Source: Tetragonia tetragonoides (lineage: Eukaryota > Streptophyta > Magnoliopsida > Caryophyllales > Aizoaceae). From it: a stretch of DNA of 64,000 nt. Both the position numbers and the translations under genes were made by a program. The stretch spans positions 20,405,501 through 20,469,500 of the forward strand of contig CM076144.1 in assembly GCA_038025085.1 (NCBI GenBank), in the 5' to 3' direction. This document shows, piece by piece, positions 10,010 to 23,565 of the stretch. Under the pieces are notes generated by a model. It had not been told where the DNA came from, did no database searches, and was given only the letters and a program-made list of their open reading frames with translations. The number at the start of each line of letters is the position of its first letter. Position 1 is the stretch's first letter.

Positions 10010-12955
10010 CTAACGAGGATCCTCTACACGAATCCTGCTACGCCATAATTTCCTATCTAGGACCAAGTCCTCGGTAAGATCTAGAAGGGTCAAATCCTGC
10101 CTGATTACCTCTCCCCAAGTCTTCTTCGGGCGTCCTGTTCTTCGTTTACAATCTCTAAGTGTAATTCTCTCACACCTTCTCACCGGTGCATCTCGATGTC
10201 TCCTCCTCACATGCCCAAGCCACCTAAGCCTTGTTTCTCGCATCTTGTTGTCAATATCGGTCACTCCCACCTTGCCTCTCAACACTTCGTTCCTAATTCT
10301 ATCTCTTCTTGTAGAGTTGCACATCCATCGAAGAATCCTCATCTCGGTCACCCGCATCTTCTGCACATGCACCTGCCTCACCGGCCAACACTCCACCCCA
10401 TATAGCATAGCTGGCCTGATGGCTGTACAATAAAATTTGCCTTTAAGTTTTAGTGGAATTTTTCTGTCACATAGAACTCCCGTTGCACTCCTCCACTTTA
10501 GCCACCCTGTTCTGATACGATGAGTCACGTTATCATCAATCTCGCCGTTGCCCTGTATGATTGAACCGAGATATTTGAAACAATCCCTCTTCGGTACCAC
10601 TTCAGTACCAATCTTAATCTCCATATCCGAGGCAACCCCATCTCTTGTAAATTTTCCTTCCAAGTACTCGGTCTTTGTCCTACTTAACTTAAATCTCTTT
10701 GACTCTAGTGTATCCCGCCAAAGTTCTAGTTTGGCATTAACACCTTCTCTAGTCTCATCTATCAAAACAATGTCGTCGGCAAACAACATACACCAAGGCA
10801 CATCCCCTTGGATAGTCTAAGTGAGCTCATCCATAACGGTTGCGAATAAGAAGGGACTCAACGATGACCCTTGATGTAACCCAATATCTATAGAAAATTG
10901 CTCAGTCTCCCCTCCTGTAGTCCTGACCCTAGTCCTCACTCCTTCATACATATCCTTAATCACTCGGATATAGGCGACTGGAACCCCCTTGGATTCCAAG
11001 CACCTCCACATAACTTCTCTGGGTACCCTGTCATACGCCTTCTCCAAATCAATGAAAACCATGTGCAAGTCCCTTTGTCTATCTCTGTAGTACTCCATAG
11101 AACGTCTAATCAAATGAATCGCTTCTGTTGTTGACCTCCCTGGCATGAAACCGAATTGGTTCTCCGAGATAAGAGTACTCTTTCTTAGTCTCTTCTCAAT
11201 CACTCTCTCCCATAGCTTCATGGTGTGACTGAGTAGCTTAATACCTCTATAGTTGTTGCAGCTTTGAATATCTCCTTTGTTCTTGTATAGAGGAATCAAT
11301 GTGCTGAGCCGCCACTCCTCCGGCATCCTTGCAGATTTGAGGATCATGTTGAAAAGTCTAACTAACCACAATAAACCTTCTTTTCCCAAACTCTTCCATA
11401 CCTCTATGGGTATCTCATCTGGTCCTACTGCCTTTCCACTCTTCATCGTCCGCATGGCCCCTTTGATTTCTTCCTTTGTAACGCGACGACAAAAGTTGTA
11501 GTTACGGTGTTCCTCGGATGTGGTAAGATCTCCCAACGAAATGGCTACGTCTCCAACATTGTTAAAAAGCTCATTGAAATACCCATGCCAACTCCTCTTG
11601 ATGTTCGCGTCGTCCACAAGAACTCGTCCCGCCTCATCCTTAATACAACGAACTTGATCCAGGTCTCTAGTCTTCCTCTCCCTAGCTCTCGCCAACCTGT
11701 ACACGTCCTGTTCTCCCTCCTTAGTGGCCAATTTTTGGTACAAGCTCTCATAGGCTTTACTTTTGGCTTCTGCTACTGATTTCTTTGCCTCCTTCTTTGC
11801 CGCTCTGTAGACTTCTCGCTTCTCCACCCTTTCCTCATCTATAGTTCTATCCATTAGGGCTTTATAGGCAACCTTCTTAGCCTTCACTCTGTTTTGAATG
11901 TCCTCACTCCACCACCAGGATTCCTTCTTGCTACTTCCTATCCCTCTTGCAACTCCTAAGGTCTCCTTTGCCGCATTTCTAATGAGATCCGCCACCCCTA
12001 CCCACATTTGACTCGCATTGCCTTCTCTTTTCCAGATGCTATCCGACTCAACCTTGGCCTTAAATTGACTCCCCAAAGTTCCTCTAAGATTCCACCACTT
12101 GATTTTGGTACAATTGTGTGCACTTCTCTTTCACTTCCACTCCTTCATCTTAAGGTCTAAAACGACCATCCTATGTTGGGTCGACACACACGCACCTGGT
12201 AAAACCTTGCAATCCATGCACAAACCTCGATCGCCACGTCTAACAAGAATGTAATCTATTTGGGTCTTAGCGGTGCTGTTTCTAAAAGTAACTAAGTGCT
12301 CTTCTCTTTTGTTGTAGAAGGAGTCGGTTACCATTAGGTCATACGCAGTCGAAAAATCTAATACCGATGTGCCACCATCATTCCTAACTCCATACCCAAA
12401 ACCTCCATGTGCACCAAAATACCCATCCGACGTAGCCCCTATATGTCCATTGAAGTCTCCTCCTACAAGGAGTTTCTCACTAGGGGGAATCTGCTGAATA
12501 ACCTCATCTAACTCCTCCCAGAAGCGACGCCTAAGTTGCATATCCAACCCTGCTTGCGGTGCATAAGCACAAATGACATTGAAGGTCTCCTCTTTCACCA
12601 CAACCTTGATAGACATGATCCTATCATTGGTTCTCTTTACCTCTACAACATGTTGTTTAAGCTCCTTATCGACTAAGATCCCGACCCCATTCCGTTGACT
12701 CGCACACCCTGAATACCAAAGTTTGAATCCATTGATCTCTTTTGCCTTGGCGCCTGACCACCATGTCTCCTGAACACACACGATATTAACCTTATATTTT
12801 TCTAAAACCTCCACTAACTCTAGAGTTCTTCCCGTGAGTGTCCCTACATTCCATGTGCCAAACCGCAATCTATTTGCCCCAACTCTCCCCCTTCGAGACC
12901 CAGAGCTCACCGGAGGAGTGGCCCTAACTCTACCAATAGAAGTCAAAGACGCCAC
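10010..12955 (-). pseudogene. RTE LINE polyprotein: AP-endonuclease plus reverse transcriptase
   Basis: One frame of 982 codons broken only by TGA (just below 12131) and TAG (about 10814). N-terminal EEP endonuclease motifs: GTWNVGTL, QETWW, GGDFNGHIG, QIDYILVRR and STQHRMVVLD (catalytic N, E, D, N, D, H all present). RT follows: [63 protein letters not shown], and [10 protein letters not shown] with both Asp intact. A C-terminal segment contains [11 protein letters not shown] and RTGRPKKTW, as usual for RTE. The apparent start is GTG with a stop three codons upstream, so the original ATG is lost or lies elsewhere. Copy 2 has Lys at the TAG site, so that stop is a single substitution. No RNase H domain, as expected for RTE. 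Confidence 0.9.
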
Positions 12956-13244
12956 ACCGACCTAAAAACTGGTCAAGAAGTTAACTCAAAATAATAACTA
13001 GGAAAGCCATGAAACTAAGTAAGTACTGGCGCACCAAAAGGTTAGGTAACGCAAATCGTAACTATATAACAAACAACGTCTATGCTTGCAAACAAAATTT
13101 GCTAACAATAATAGTAATAATAATAATAATAGTAATAATAGTGTCAAATACCACAACAAAGGCAACAACAAACAATAATATAATAACAACCGAAACAATG
13201 GTACAACTAAACTATTAGTTAAATAAAACTACTACTACTACTAC

Positions 13245-13744
<500 letters not shown>

Positions 13745-14130
13745 GGCTAGAGATACAAACAAAAACAAAAACATAAACAAACAGAAATGTTACTAGGTTC
13801 CACTTAAGAGAAAGAGTAGCACACCAAAAAAAAAATAAAATAAAATAAAAAATGTCGACGGTGGATAGGGGTACGCCGGTGCTTACCACGGCGCTACTAC
13901 CTGTCTCCGGCGGGGTTTGTCCCGGGCAGAGGACGGTAGCGGCTTGCTCAAAGAATAACAAATACTATGATGTTCAAAGAATAACAAATATTTTTCCTGT
14001 ACTTGAGCGTGTGCAGCTTATTCCATCTTTATACCTGATTCATTGTGCAAATTAGAGCTCCAAAATCCTGGACCTTGTCATCTTTATACAGCTCATAGAA
14101 CATGTATTTGTTTCTTAACTAAAATCATTA

Positions 14131-16055
14131 CAACAACAACAACAACTACCCAGTAAAAATCCCGCCTAGGATGGGGTCTAGGGAGGTCCACATGTACGCA
14201 GCCTTACCTAACTAGTCGCCTAGTAGAGAGACTGTTTCCGAAAGACCCACAAATTTTTATTTTTATTTTTTTTTAAAACATTTGCAAAAAGGTTTTTTTT
14301 TTTTTTTTAAACAAGAGTGCATGCAATGAAGAAGGAAATACTGCATAAGCAAAAGGGTGAGGGATAGAAAGAAAAGTCACACCAAAACAGAAGGTTAAAA
14401 AGAAGAAGACAACTACAAGCTAGAAAACAAAAGGTCGCAAGCTCGAGATCCTACGCAATGCAAGGTCCTCTACACGGATCCTACTACGCCAAATTTTCTT
14501 ATCTAGGGTCAAATCCTCGATAAGTTCTAGAAGAGTCAAATCCTGCCTGATGATTACCTCTCCCTAACTCTTTTTCGGGCGCCCTATTCCTCTCTTGCAA
14601 TCCCTAAGTAAAATCCTCTCGCACCTTCTCAATAGGACATCTTGATGTCTCCTCCTAACATGCCCAAACCACCTTAGCCTCGTCTCTCGCATCTTGTTGT
14701 CAATGTCGGTCACTCCCACCTTGCCTCTTATCACTTCATTCCTAATTTTGTCTCTTGTTGTAAAGTTGCACATCCAACGAAGCATCCTCATCTCGGCCAC
14801 CTGCATCTTCTGCACATGCACCTGCTTCACCGGCCAACACTCTGCCCCATATAGCATAGCTGGCGCCTGGCCTAATGGCTGTACAATAGAACTTACCTTT
14901 CAGTTTTAGTGGAATTTTCCTGTCACATAGAACTCCTGTCGCACTCCTCCACTTTAGCCACCCCGCTTTGATACGATGGGTCACGTCATCATCAATCTCT
15001 CCGTTGCCTTGGATAACTGAACCAAGATACTTGAAACAATCCCTCTTTTGTACAACTTCAGTACCAATCTTAATCTCTACATCCGAGGCAACCCTGTCTC
15101 TCGTGAAGTTGCAGTCCAAGTACTCGGTCTTTGTCCGGCTCGGCTTAAAGCCCTTTGACTCTAGTGTATCCCGCCAAAGTTCCAATTTTGCATTAACACC
15201 TTCTCGTGTCTCGTCAATCAAAATAATGCCATCAGCAAATAACATGCACCAAGGCACATCCTCTTGAATAGTCTTCGTAAGCTCGTCCAAAACTGTTGCA
15301 AATAAGAAGGGGCTCAACGATGAACCTTGATGTAACCCAATATCTATAGAAAAATGCTTGGTATCCCCTCCTATAATCCTAACCATTGTCTTCACTCCAT
15401 CATACATATCCTTAATAACTCGAATATAGGCGACTGGAACCCCCTTGGCTTCCAAGCACCTCCACATAACTTCTCTAGGTACTCTGTCATAAGCCTTTTC
15501 CAAATCAATGAAAATCATATGTATGTCCCTTTGCCTACCTCTATAGTACTCCATAGAACGTCTAAGCAGATGAATCGCTTCTGTTGTTGACCTCCCTGGC
15601 ATGAATTCAAATTGGTTCTCTGAGATATTCTCAATTACTCTCTCCCATATCTTCATGGTGTGACTGAGTAACTTAATACCTCTATAGTTGTTGCAACTTT
15701 GAATATCTCCTTTGTTCTTGTATAGGGGAATCCGTGTGCTGAGCCTCCACTCATCCGGCATCCTTGCCGATTTGAGGATCATGTTGAAAAGTCTAACTAA
15801 CCAAGATAAACCTTCTTGCCCTAAACTCTTCCATACCTCTTTGGGTATCTCATCGGGTCCTACTGCCTTACCACTCTTCATCTTCCTTAAAGCCCCTTTG
15901 ATATCTTCCTTTGTAACATGACGACAAAAGCTATAGTTAAAGTGTTGCTCGGACGTGGTAAGATCTCCGAAGGAAATGTCGTCATCCCTAGCATTGTTAA
16001 AAAGCTCATTGAAATACCTGTGCCACCTTCCTTTGATTCGTGCCTCGTCCACGAG
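14131..16055 (-). mobile_element. 5'-truncated RTE LINE, copy 2
   Basis: The same family and orientation as copy 1, starting 25 bp beyond copy 1's right TSD. The 3' end has a (GTT)n tail (plus-strand caacaacaacaac) and the shared 3' UTR. The 5' end is truncated within the RT N-terminal region at about 16055. It is flanked by tcatta immediately on both sides (14125-14130 and 16056-16061), a plausible 6-bp TSD. This is shorter than the 15-bp TSDs of the other two copies. Confidence 0.85.
14564..16052 (-). pseudogene. Truncated RTE reverse transcriptase with mutated active site
   Basis: The frame from about 16052 to 14870 encodes RT from the [11 protein letters not shown] region through [25 protein letters not shown] and [13 protein letters not shown]. 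The catalytic box reads [10 protein letters not shown], so the second catalytic Asp is Gly. About 10 residues after [13 protein letters not shown] sequence in copy 1 are deleted here ([15 protein letters not shown]). An insertion of about 7 bp near 14860 (tggcgcctggcctaatggc against tggcctgatggc in copy 1) shifts the frame. The C-terminal [11 protein letters not shown] and IGRPKK region continues in another frame. The endonuclease is absent. Non-functional. Confidence 0.88.
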
Positions 16056-16061
16056 TCATTA

Positions 16062-18040
16062 TTCACTATAAAACCAATTTGTGTGAAATTTACCTTTTAT
16101 ACAGTGGGGTAAAGCTGGATACTTTGACATATTAGAAAAGGTAACGTAACCTTCTTTTTCACTAAATCAAAAGAATAAACCCTATATGGGGAGTGAATAA
16201 ACGTACTACATCTCAAGAAGCCTGTTTCAGGTTATGGGCTGGACTCAAACGTATGAAGTCAAGAAGCAGCTTTCAGATCTGTTATAAGCCTATTACTTTG
16301 ATCAAACTCAAACACCAGAAAACGCACAATTTCACAAACACGTGAAGATGCAAACATGAATTTTATACGACACTACAATAGTAAAGACTTTCAAATGTGG
16401 ACATAATCAAAGTTTCTATATAATATGCTATGGAAGTATGGAGGAAAACTGGAATGGAAAAAGGTATTGTGGAACAACCTTACCTTGGAAGTATTTTGCA
16501 ACAAAGCACATTTCAAAGATACGTTAGCTAAATCGGTTCCATTGTTCAGGCTGCATACTATTAAAAATACTTGGTAGCTTGCCGAGCCAATCCACCTTTG
16601 AAGCTGACGGCCCAGATCAACATTGCATCTGGTGTATATGACATAATTTTAAAAGTTGTTCAGAATTATACTCGTATCATTTTGTAGGTTTCAAATATAT
16701 ATGGGTGATATGAGCATAACACATTCAGTACCTGTCTCAGATTACATATTCCACAGGAATGCCAACTTCGCATACTTTCCAATCCATCAATGTAAGGGCG
16801 TAAGGCTATAAAGCTGAGAAAGATGGGAGAAAGACCTCTCGTAATATTTTACATATTTAAATTTCCAAGTGGCTCTTGCATTGTAAGTATTTGTAATACA
16901 TCTACTCCTTCAATGTTGATCATAATGCTCTTATGTTTGAAAACACTACCAATCTTATTCAATTTGGATGAACATTGCCATCCCACGTAAGTTTCGTTAT
17001 GGTTGGACAACTGTCATGCCCTTGCTGCCATAGTATATGCCCACGCATTTAAAGAAAGAAAAACTATCTCTAGTTCAGTACATCAATCGATTGGAAAATT
17101 AGGTTCCTATCATCTATCTCGTGGTTGGGCTTTTATGTGCTTCATTCTTAGACAACATTGGGACTTCAAATAAACAATTGGATTCCTGAAGGGTAGATGT
17201 AAATCAGTATCACAGCTGCCCAAATTATTCTAAATATGATTTTATTTTTTTTTTTGACCACTACAGACTTCTCTAAAGTTCAGGGACCAACTCATAAATC
17301 CAATTCAGACAGCCTAATTATTATCGATGGAGAAAGAAAAAGAGAAAAAACAAGCATTTTAAACATTCATATTGGCATAACAGAGAAACCAATCTAAAGC
17401 AAGAGAAATTCGTACTAGTTTTATGAAACCGGACGAATTATGTTGCAAATGCCTATTCAGAGACAACTGTATCAAAACAAAATCAGCAACTGATTATCAA
17501 AACAAAGCAGTAATTATCCAAAATGGGACCGTTTGTTGACAATAGCGTTATTGGGGACTGCGTATTAGTTGAAAATGGGAAGCAAAAGGATACAATTTAG
17601 AAGATTATCAATTGCAAAGAGTGGAAGACGAAAAACCTTACCAAAATGATGATATGGAGATGCGATGCCAATGTTGATGAACGAGATATTCTGAATCAAA
17701 AACATGGGAAGGTAGGAGATGATGTTGTTGTGTGGTTATTCTGTGAGAGAGAAATTAGCTAGTATGCTTTGCTGGATTTGTAACGTCTGCAACTTATATG
17801 AGAAAGAAGGGAAGGGAAGGACAGAAGCAGCCATTAAACTCGTTATTATGTTTTTTTAACATGCTTGCGACTTGCGAGGTGTGCGACAGTGCGAGACTGC
17901 GAGTTGCCACTTTATTTTCTCTTTCTTCTTTTTTTTTCATTGACTCGGCATGAGTCAAATGACAGGTCATTATTTATTTATTTTTATCTAAGTAAAGGTA
18001 ATTTTTAAATTGACACATCAATCAACAATTCCGCGTTTGA
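16062..18040. other. Sparse sequence with candidate minus-strand exons
   Basis: No strong ORF. On the minus strand two segments have good splice signals. One is a possible 5' exon around 17705-17642 with an ATG and the donor CATTTTG|GTAAGG. The other is 16603-16484, between cgtcag| and CCAAG|GTAAGG. With the candidates at 8088-8814 these could be remnants of one interrupted gene with the LINEs in introns, but no family is recognisable and continuity is unproven. A poly-T run lies near 17248. Confidence 0.25.
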
Positions 18041-18057
18041 CGTGTCCAACTCTGATT

Positions 18058-18228
18058 TTTTTTTTTTAGGTATGGCAAAGAAGAACTTTGGGCGAGGACA
18101 CCTCCTAACGCACAGGCTCGGGTATTCCACGAATTAATTCGTGTAGGTGCTCCCCAAGAAAGCTTGAACCCATGATCTGATGTATAAGTTGTAACTTGTT
18201 ACCACCAGTGAGCCAACACCTCTTGGGT
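18058..18228 (-). mobile_element. tRNA-derived SINE
   Basis: An element of about 170 bp on the minus strand. It starts with a tRNA-like head (A-box-like TTGGCTCACTGG, B-box-like GGGTTCAAGC) and ends in an A-run (plus-strand T-run at 18056-18068). It is flanked by a 17-bp TSD, cgtgtccaac(t/g)ctgatt (18041-18057 and 18229-18245), with one mismatch. The Pol III boxes, A-tail and TSD together make this a confident SINE; the family name is not assigned. Confidence 0.8.
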
Positions 18229-18380
18229 CGTGTCCAACGCTGATTTAACAACGCATTTTAATCAACTAGTTGTTGGATCACATGTGTTACACACAATCCT
18301 TCAAGATAATTATCATTAGTTTGTGCTATTGTTTATGGTTATATGAGGAGACATGCGCAATCAAAAAAATAAATCAAATA

Positions 18381-19130
18381 TGTGTTACACACGAAATAAA
18401 AACGAACTTGAATTACCGTAGATAAAAGTCATTGATTAAAAAAAAAGTCAAAAAAAGTCAAAGGGGGCAAAATCAGAAAAGCCCATAAAAGTCTTTAAAT
18501 ACGAAAATATTTAATATATATACGAAGAGCAGTTATATTAAAGGGAAGATAGAGAGAGGACACAGTTCAAGGAGAAGGGGAAGACATGCAGAAGTTAAGC
18601 GTCTGACCAAGTGGCGTGCAAGGGAGAAAGCTGTAAGATCATGTAGAGTTACTCCAATCTCCTATAAATCCAAGAAGGATTAGAAGAATAAGGCATCAGA
18701 CCTCATATGACAAGACGTCACAAAGATTAGAATAAAGTAGAATAGCGTAGCGTAGCGTTTCTTAGGAGTACATTATCAGTAGGCTCTTCGAGCAGTTATA
18801 GCAGTTACCGAGCAATAGCGCCTTCGTTTGAGGTATAATTGCTTTGTTTTTATTATATGCTTTATAATTCTAATGTATGTACTGATCATGATCTTTTGAA
18901 GTTTCCATGTGTGCTTGTTGTGTGGTATTCTATTAAGTGTCTAACACTCGAAATTAATTGTCACTGTTGATAAGTGTCCACCTTTGACGGAAGAGTCGGG
19001 GTGGAGGAGTAGGTTCGAATAGGGAGCGACCTGCTCCAAGATAGTCCTCGACCATATTTAGGACCTTTTTAGGAGTCGTAGGACTGCCCGTAAAGATTGC
19101 TTTGTGACCTCTAAGTACCAAACACAACAG
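18381..19130 (+). repeat. Tat 5' LTR
   Basis: Starts around TGTGTTACACACG and ends near ACACAACA just before the PBS. Contains a TATA-like box, cctataaatcc (about 18661-18671), and downstream U5-like sequence. The extent is inferred from the repeat at the 3' end and the PBS position; no TSD could be confirmed. Confidence 0.6.
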
Positions 19131-19134
19131 TAAA

Positions 19135-19153
19135 TTTGGCAACCACAGTGGGA
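19135..19153 (+). other. Tat primer-binding site
   Basis: tttggcaaccacagtggga directly follows the presumed LTR end. TGGCRAC...GTGGGA-type sequences occupy this position in many plant Tat elements. The matching tRNA is not assigned. Confidence 0.5.
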
Positions 19154-19244
19154 GTAATGAAATACACTCCACGAATATACCTTTAAATGCCTCAAACTAG
19201 GTCTCAAATAAGAAATACCTTAAACGATATGAGTACTCATAGAG

Positions 19245-20900
19245 ATGATAATGCTTCGAATTCTGCATGACAACCCCAAACAAGGCTCATCTTCTGAGGA
19301 AGAAACTCTACAAAAACGAAGGTTTGACATAAACGAAATTTATGAAAAGTTTGTTGAGAATATGAAAGTAACTCAGTTTACTTCTCGAGAAGTCAGCGAA
19401 AAGAGTTTAATGATCAATATAGAGTCTTGGTACAAGAAATTTCAAGGGTTTGTAGCCAAATTATTCAGAGTATAGCCGCAGATTCGAAAGATAGTTTGGC
19501 TAGAAAGGTGAATAAAATTATATTAGACATAAATGAGAACTTTAATTCTACAGTTACATCATTGTCGAAAAGCATGACTACCAGTGTGATATTTAATTTA
19601 GAACCACTCATTGAAAAGTATAGCCAACTCATAGAAAAGGTCATACAGTTGGCCGAGAAAACTTCAAAAGATAAAGGGCCTATATGAAACATGAATGAGT
19701 TACCTATAGACATCCACCACCAGGATTTCTAAAGGAACCCCAACGAACCTTTAGAAATTTTGAAACTGGTTAGCCATCAAACGCTATAAACTTAACATCA
19801 TCCCCATGGATACATATGAATCTAGGATTTGAACCTATGGAGGATAGAAACAACATAGGAAAAGATAAAACTCCTGCAATACCATTCGAATATCCAATGC
19901 AAGGACATCGAATACATCCTCACACACCATATATCCTGACGCTAATCCATATGGATACTTTCCAACAGGGCAAGGAAATACATACCCTCCCTTCGAAGGA
20001 AGATATTAAGGAAGAAGACCAACGAATTATGGTCATAATTTTCCTTATAATAATATAGCCAAAGGTATAGGACACATGATAATGCCAATCCCACATATAC
20101 TGCACAACCTGTTGCATATCCATACGATGTCGGGAATGCTAAGGGAAGCACCCATTCAGTCACAAATTAAACAGATTGTCGAAAGGCTATATGGGCCAAC
20201 TTTAAGAAAGTACATAGACCCTTAATGAGTAAGCCATATCCTAATTGGGTAAATAGGGCACATCCATTCACTCAAAGATTTAGAGTCCCTGACTTTACAT
20301 TATTTTTGGGTGAAGATAATGTCTCAGCATTAGAACATGTAGCTAGGTTCTCTTGCCAATGTAGGGAGCAGCAGATGATGAATACTTAATGTTTCGGATG
20401 TTCCCTAGTTCATCAACTGGAACCGCATTTAACTGGTATATTAGTTTATCTCCAAACTCAATACATAGTTGGGAAGAGATGCAATTCCATTTTCAAAATC
20501 ATTTTGCTAGGACAGATCCTGTTATCTCAATGAGTGACCTAGTTAGAATTAGACAACATACTGGAGAATCAGTAGAAGAATATTTGTCAAGATTTAAAAG
20601 GGCTAGAATCAGCTGTCATACAAACTTACCAGAAAAAGAGTTTGTACAATTAGCAAAAGAAAATATGGCTACTGAATATATAATGAAATTTGATGGCCTT
20701 TCCATTTAATGAGAGAATTAGCGAAAAGTGCAATTCGATATGAGAATATGTAAAGAGAAGAAAGCCAAAGAAAACACCAAGGTTTTAATGCATTCGAATT
20801 AGAAGCACCATGGGCTTTCGAAGATTCATACGAAATAGATTACACTGAACTAAGAAAGGACCACATTTCTCATGTCCTAAACTCAAAAACAAAAACGTCT
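19245..20900 (+). pseudogene. Tat gag remnant
   Basis: Broken frames. The clearest piece (20389-20709) matches the retrotransposon gag core: FRMFPSSSTGTAFNWYISL, then WEEMQFHFQNHF, then VRIRQHTGESVEEYLSRFKR. This order is typical of Tat-lineage gag. Upstream frames (19245-19687) encode helical, charged sequence consistent with a gag N-terminus but are not diagnostic. Stops and frameshifts separate the pieces. The region 20710-22590 continues in fragments without a clear zinc knuckle. Confidence 0.75.
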
Positions 20901-22589
20901 TTCATGAAATAGGAGGAAAACCAAAGAAGTATACGTTTGATACGTTACAAACTGACAAAATTTTTGATTGGTTACTTGCTATTAAGAAAACTTGAAGAAC
21001 CAAGAACATTAGGTTGCCTTCGAATTCAGAATTAGAAAAGAAACCATAATGCAAATGGCACAAAATCACAACTCACAATACCAATGATTGTACCTTTTTA
21101 CGAAATATAATTCAGAAGAAAATAGAGGATAAAGAACTTTTTTTTTCCTGAAGAAGATAAAATAGAAATAGAAAAAGATCCTTTTCAGCAAACTTTAGAA
21201 ATAAAGATGGCAAATATCGAACTACACAAAGATGGCAAATATCATATTTAGCAGATATAGATCAAGGCATCTTAACTTTCCCAAAAGTTAAAGATCAAGG
21301 ATTGGAAGGGATGTGTAGATGGAACATGAACACTCTACACACTACTGATCAATGACAAATATTCCGAAGATTTGTCGCTAAGCAAATGGAGTTAGGTACT
21401 GTAGAGTTGACCTATGTCGAAAGAGTCACTCTAGGGATGGAGCCAACTGATAATATCGAAGTTCATCAGCAAGAGATCAGAACTGTTAATAAAGAGCAGA
21501 TAACTAACACAAAGAACAAGACTTACAAGGAAGCCCTCGAGACAGAAGGGTAGTAAACCGAAAAATTACTACCAACTTGAACGGACTCCAGAAGATCTTA
21601 TGCCCTGACTGCTCTAACATTCTGCACTTCGTATTAGTGCGACTTCAGATCATACCCAATGATCCACATTGGGTAGCAGCCTGTCAAAGAACATATGGAC
21701 TACCCAAGCGTGCTCAAATAGATACTTCCCCTATAGGAAGGGGACAGAGAGGGGGGTAGAGGTGGTAAGATGGGGGCAGATATGCCTCAAGAGGAGGATT
21801 ACCCTTACGGAACCTAAGAAATCCGGGATATTTTGAAGACGCCCGACCTTCTAATATGATTCAGCTAGGGAATATTCCTTCGAAAGCAAAAGAACGAAGA
21901 TAAGTGGCTGAGAAGTTGAGTCAGGTTAATGCAACAAGTAGCTCTAATAAACCAGATGAAAATCAACGAAGATGCATTGTCGAAGGAAACTTTGCAAGTA
22001 CAGGTTCAAAAAATCGAATGTACAACTAAGGAACTAGGAAATGATGGAGTGGACATAGACACCCTAAGCAATCAAATAAAGGATATTGGAGTTCACTCGA
22101 ATAAATTTGAAATAAAGGAGAGATAGAGAGGAAGACGAATATACCTCAGATGACGGATTAGAAATATTCGTCAGTGATGAAGACTTTGCAAGGATACATG
22201 CTGTACAACGAGCTTTAAACTTCGAAGACAAAGGTGAGGTTAGCATGGTGGAAATTATGCACCCAGAAATCCAGTAGGAAGGAAGAGGCCAAGAACATTC
22301 TCAATGGCACGAAATAGAGGATGAAAATGAGGCGTTTGAATTTACAACCCCGAAAGGTATGTCTTCTCCATTAAATTTAGAAAGGAATTCCCCATCTCCT
22401 TTAGATGATTAACCATACGAATTTATTGATCATACACTCCTAAATTTGAGATGTTATGAGGACTTAAATTGCTTAGAAATCAAAAAAAAGAATCTTGCTC
22501 TTGTGAGCATGATATAGACAATGTTTTAAAAGAATTATTGGATAGAAAAGCCACAAAATAACAATCACATTAGACCTTTATACATCAAA

Positions 22590-23022
22590 CCAGAAATTGG
22601 TAACATAGGTATAAATAGGGTATTAATCGATAATGGTGCAGTAGTTAATGTACTGCCTCTATCCATGCTTCCATTTTTAGGAAAATCCATAAAAGATAAT
22701 AATTGCAAATGTGGCCACGGTCTATGGTTTCTCTGGACAGGCAACCAAAATGAATGGATTGTTACCAGTTAAAATCAAAGTAAGAAATACGATTTCATAT
22801 ACTGTATTTTTTCTGGTAGATACCAATTCGAGCTACCAAGCATTGCCAGGAAGAGATTGGATCCATAGCAATTATTGCATACCATCTACATTGCCCCAAC
22901 TTCTTATAATTTGGAATGGTGAGAAATTTGAGACAGTAAAGGCAGAAGAAAAACCTCATCTAACTAATGTAATTTTGTGGGAGACAGATTCTACACAGGA
23001 GAATGCACACCAATTCAAATAG
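22590..23022 (+). pseudogene. Tat aspartic protease remnant
   Basis: A frame at about 22600-22690 reads INRVLIDNGAVVNVLPLSM, the position of the Asp-Ser/Gly-Gly active site. The active site here is DNG rather than the usual D(S/T/G)G. After a frameshift, 22711-23022 gives FFLVDTNSSYQALPGRDWIH, the second half of the Tat protease fold with the conserved GRDW-like motif. Non-functional. Confidence 0.75.
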
Positions 23023-23565
23023 AGGTGCTCGAGGAACAACAAGGAGTCAAGTGAAGGCAAGAAGGAGACAACGATATGAAGGACAAAATCTTTAGCAATA
23101 AGCTAAAGGAAGGACCTTTGAAGATTACAGCTTCCTAGATTTAGGAACATAAGTAGTTGTAACTTTTTATAATTGTTAAAAGTAGTTGTTATGTCTAGAA
23201 AAATAGTATGTAAAAACTCCTTTCGAATTAATCAAAGTATGTTTCTCGAATAAAATGCATCCTCTATAGAGTTACAAAGTGCTTTAGACAAAACTCTGAA
23301 GGTGGTAGCAGGATTAAATAGTGAACAAAAATTAGTCCATGCAATGACAAATGAAATTAAAGAAGTAAAGAGTGAAAATATCCCATACGATGTGCCAGAG
23401 AGATCTGGGAAAAGAATGAAGATATTGGAATGAAAATGCAAGATCCATTGAAAAAATTCAATCTAGGAACTAAGGAAAATCCTCTAATAACATATATTAC
23501 TGCAAAGTTAACTTCGAAAGAAAAAGAAGACTTTATAAAAATCCTAAACGAATATAAGAATTGCT

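Noticed and set aside
13946..13990. Direct repeat tcaaagaataacaaata as the TSD of RTE copy 1
   Set aside because: The perfect 15-bp pair ctcatagaacatgta at 9661 and 14092 brackets the LINE, including its 3' tail. The nearer repeat is only 26 bp apart and does not bracket it.
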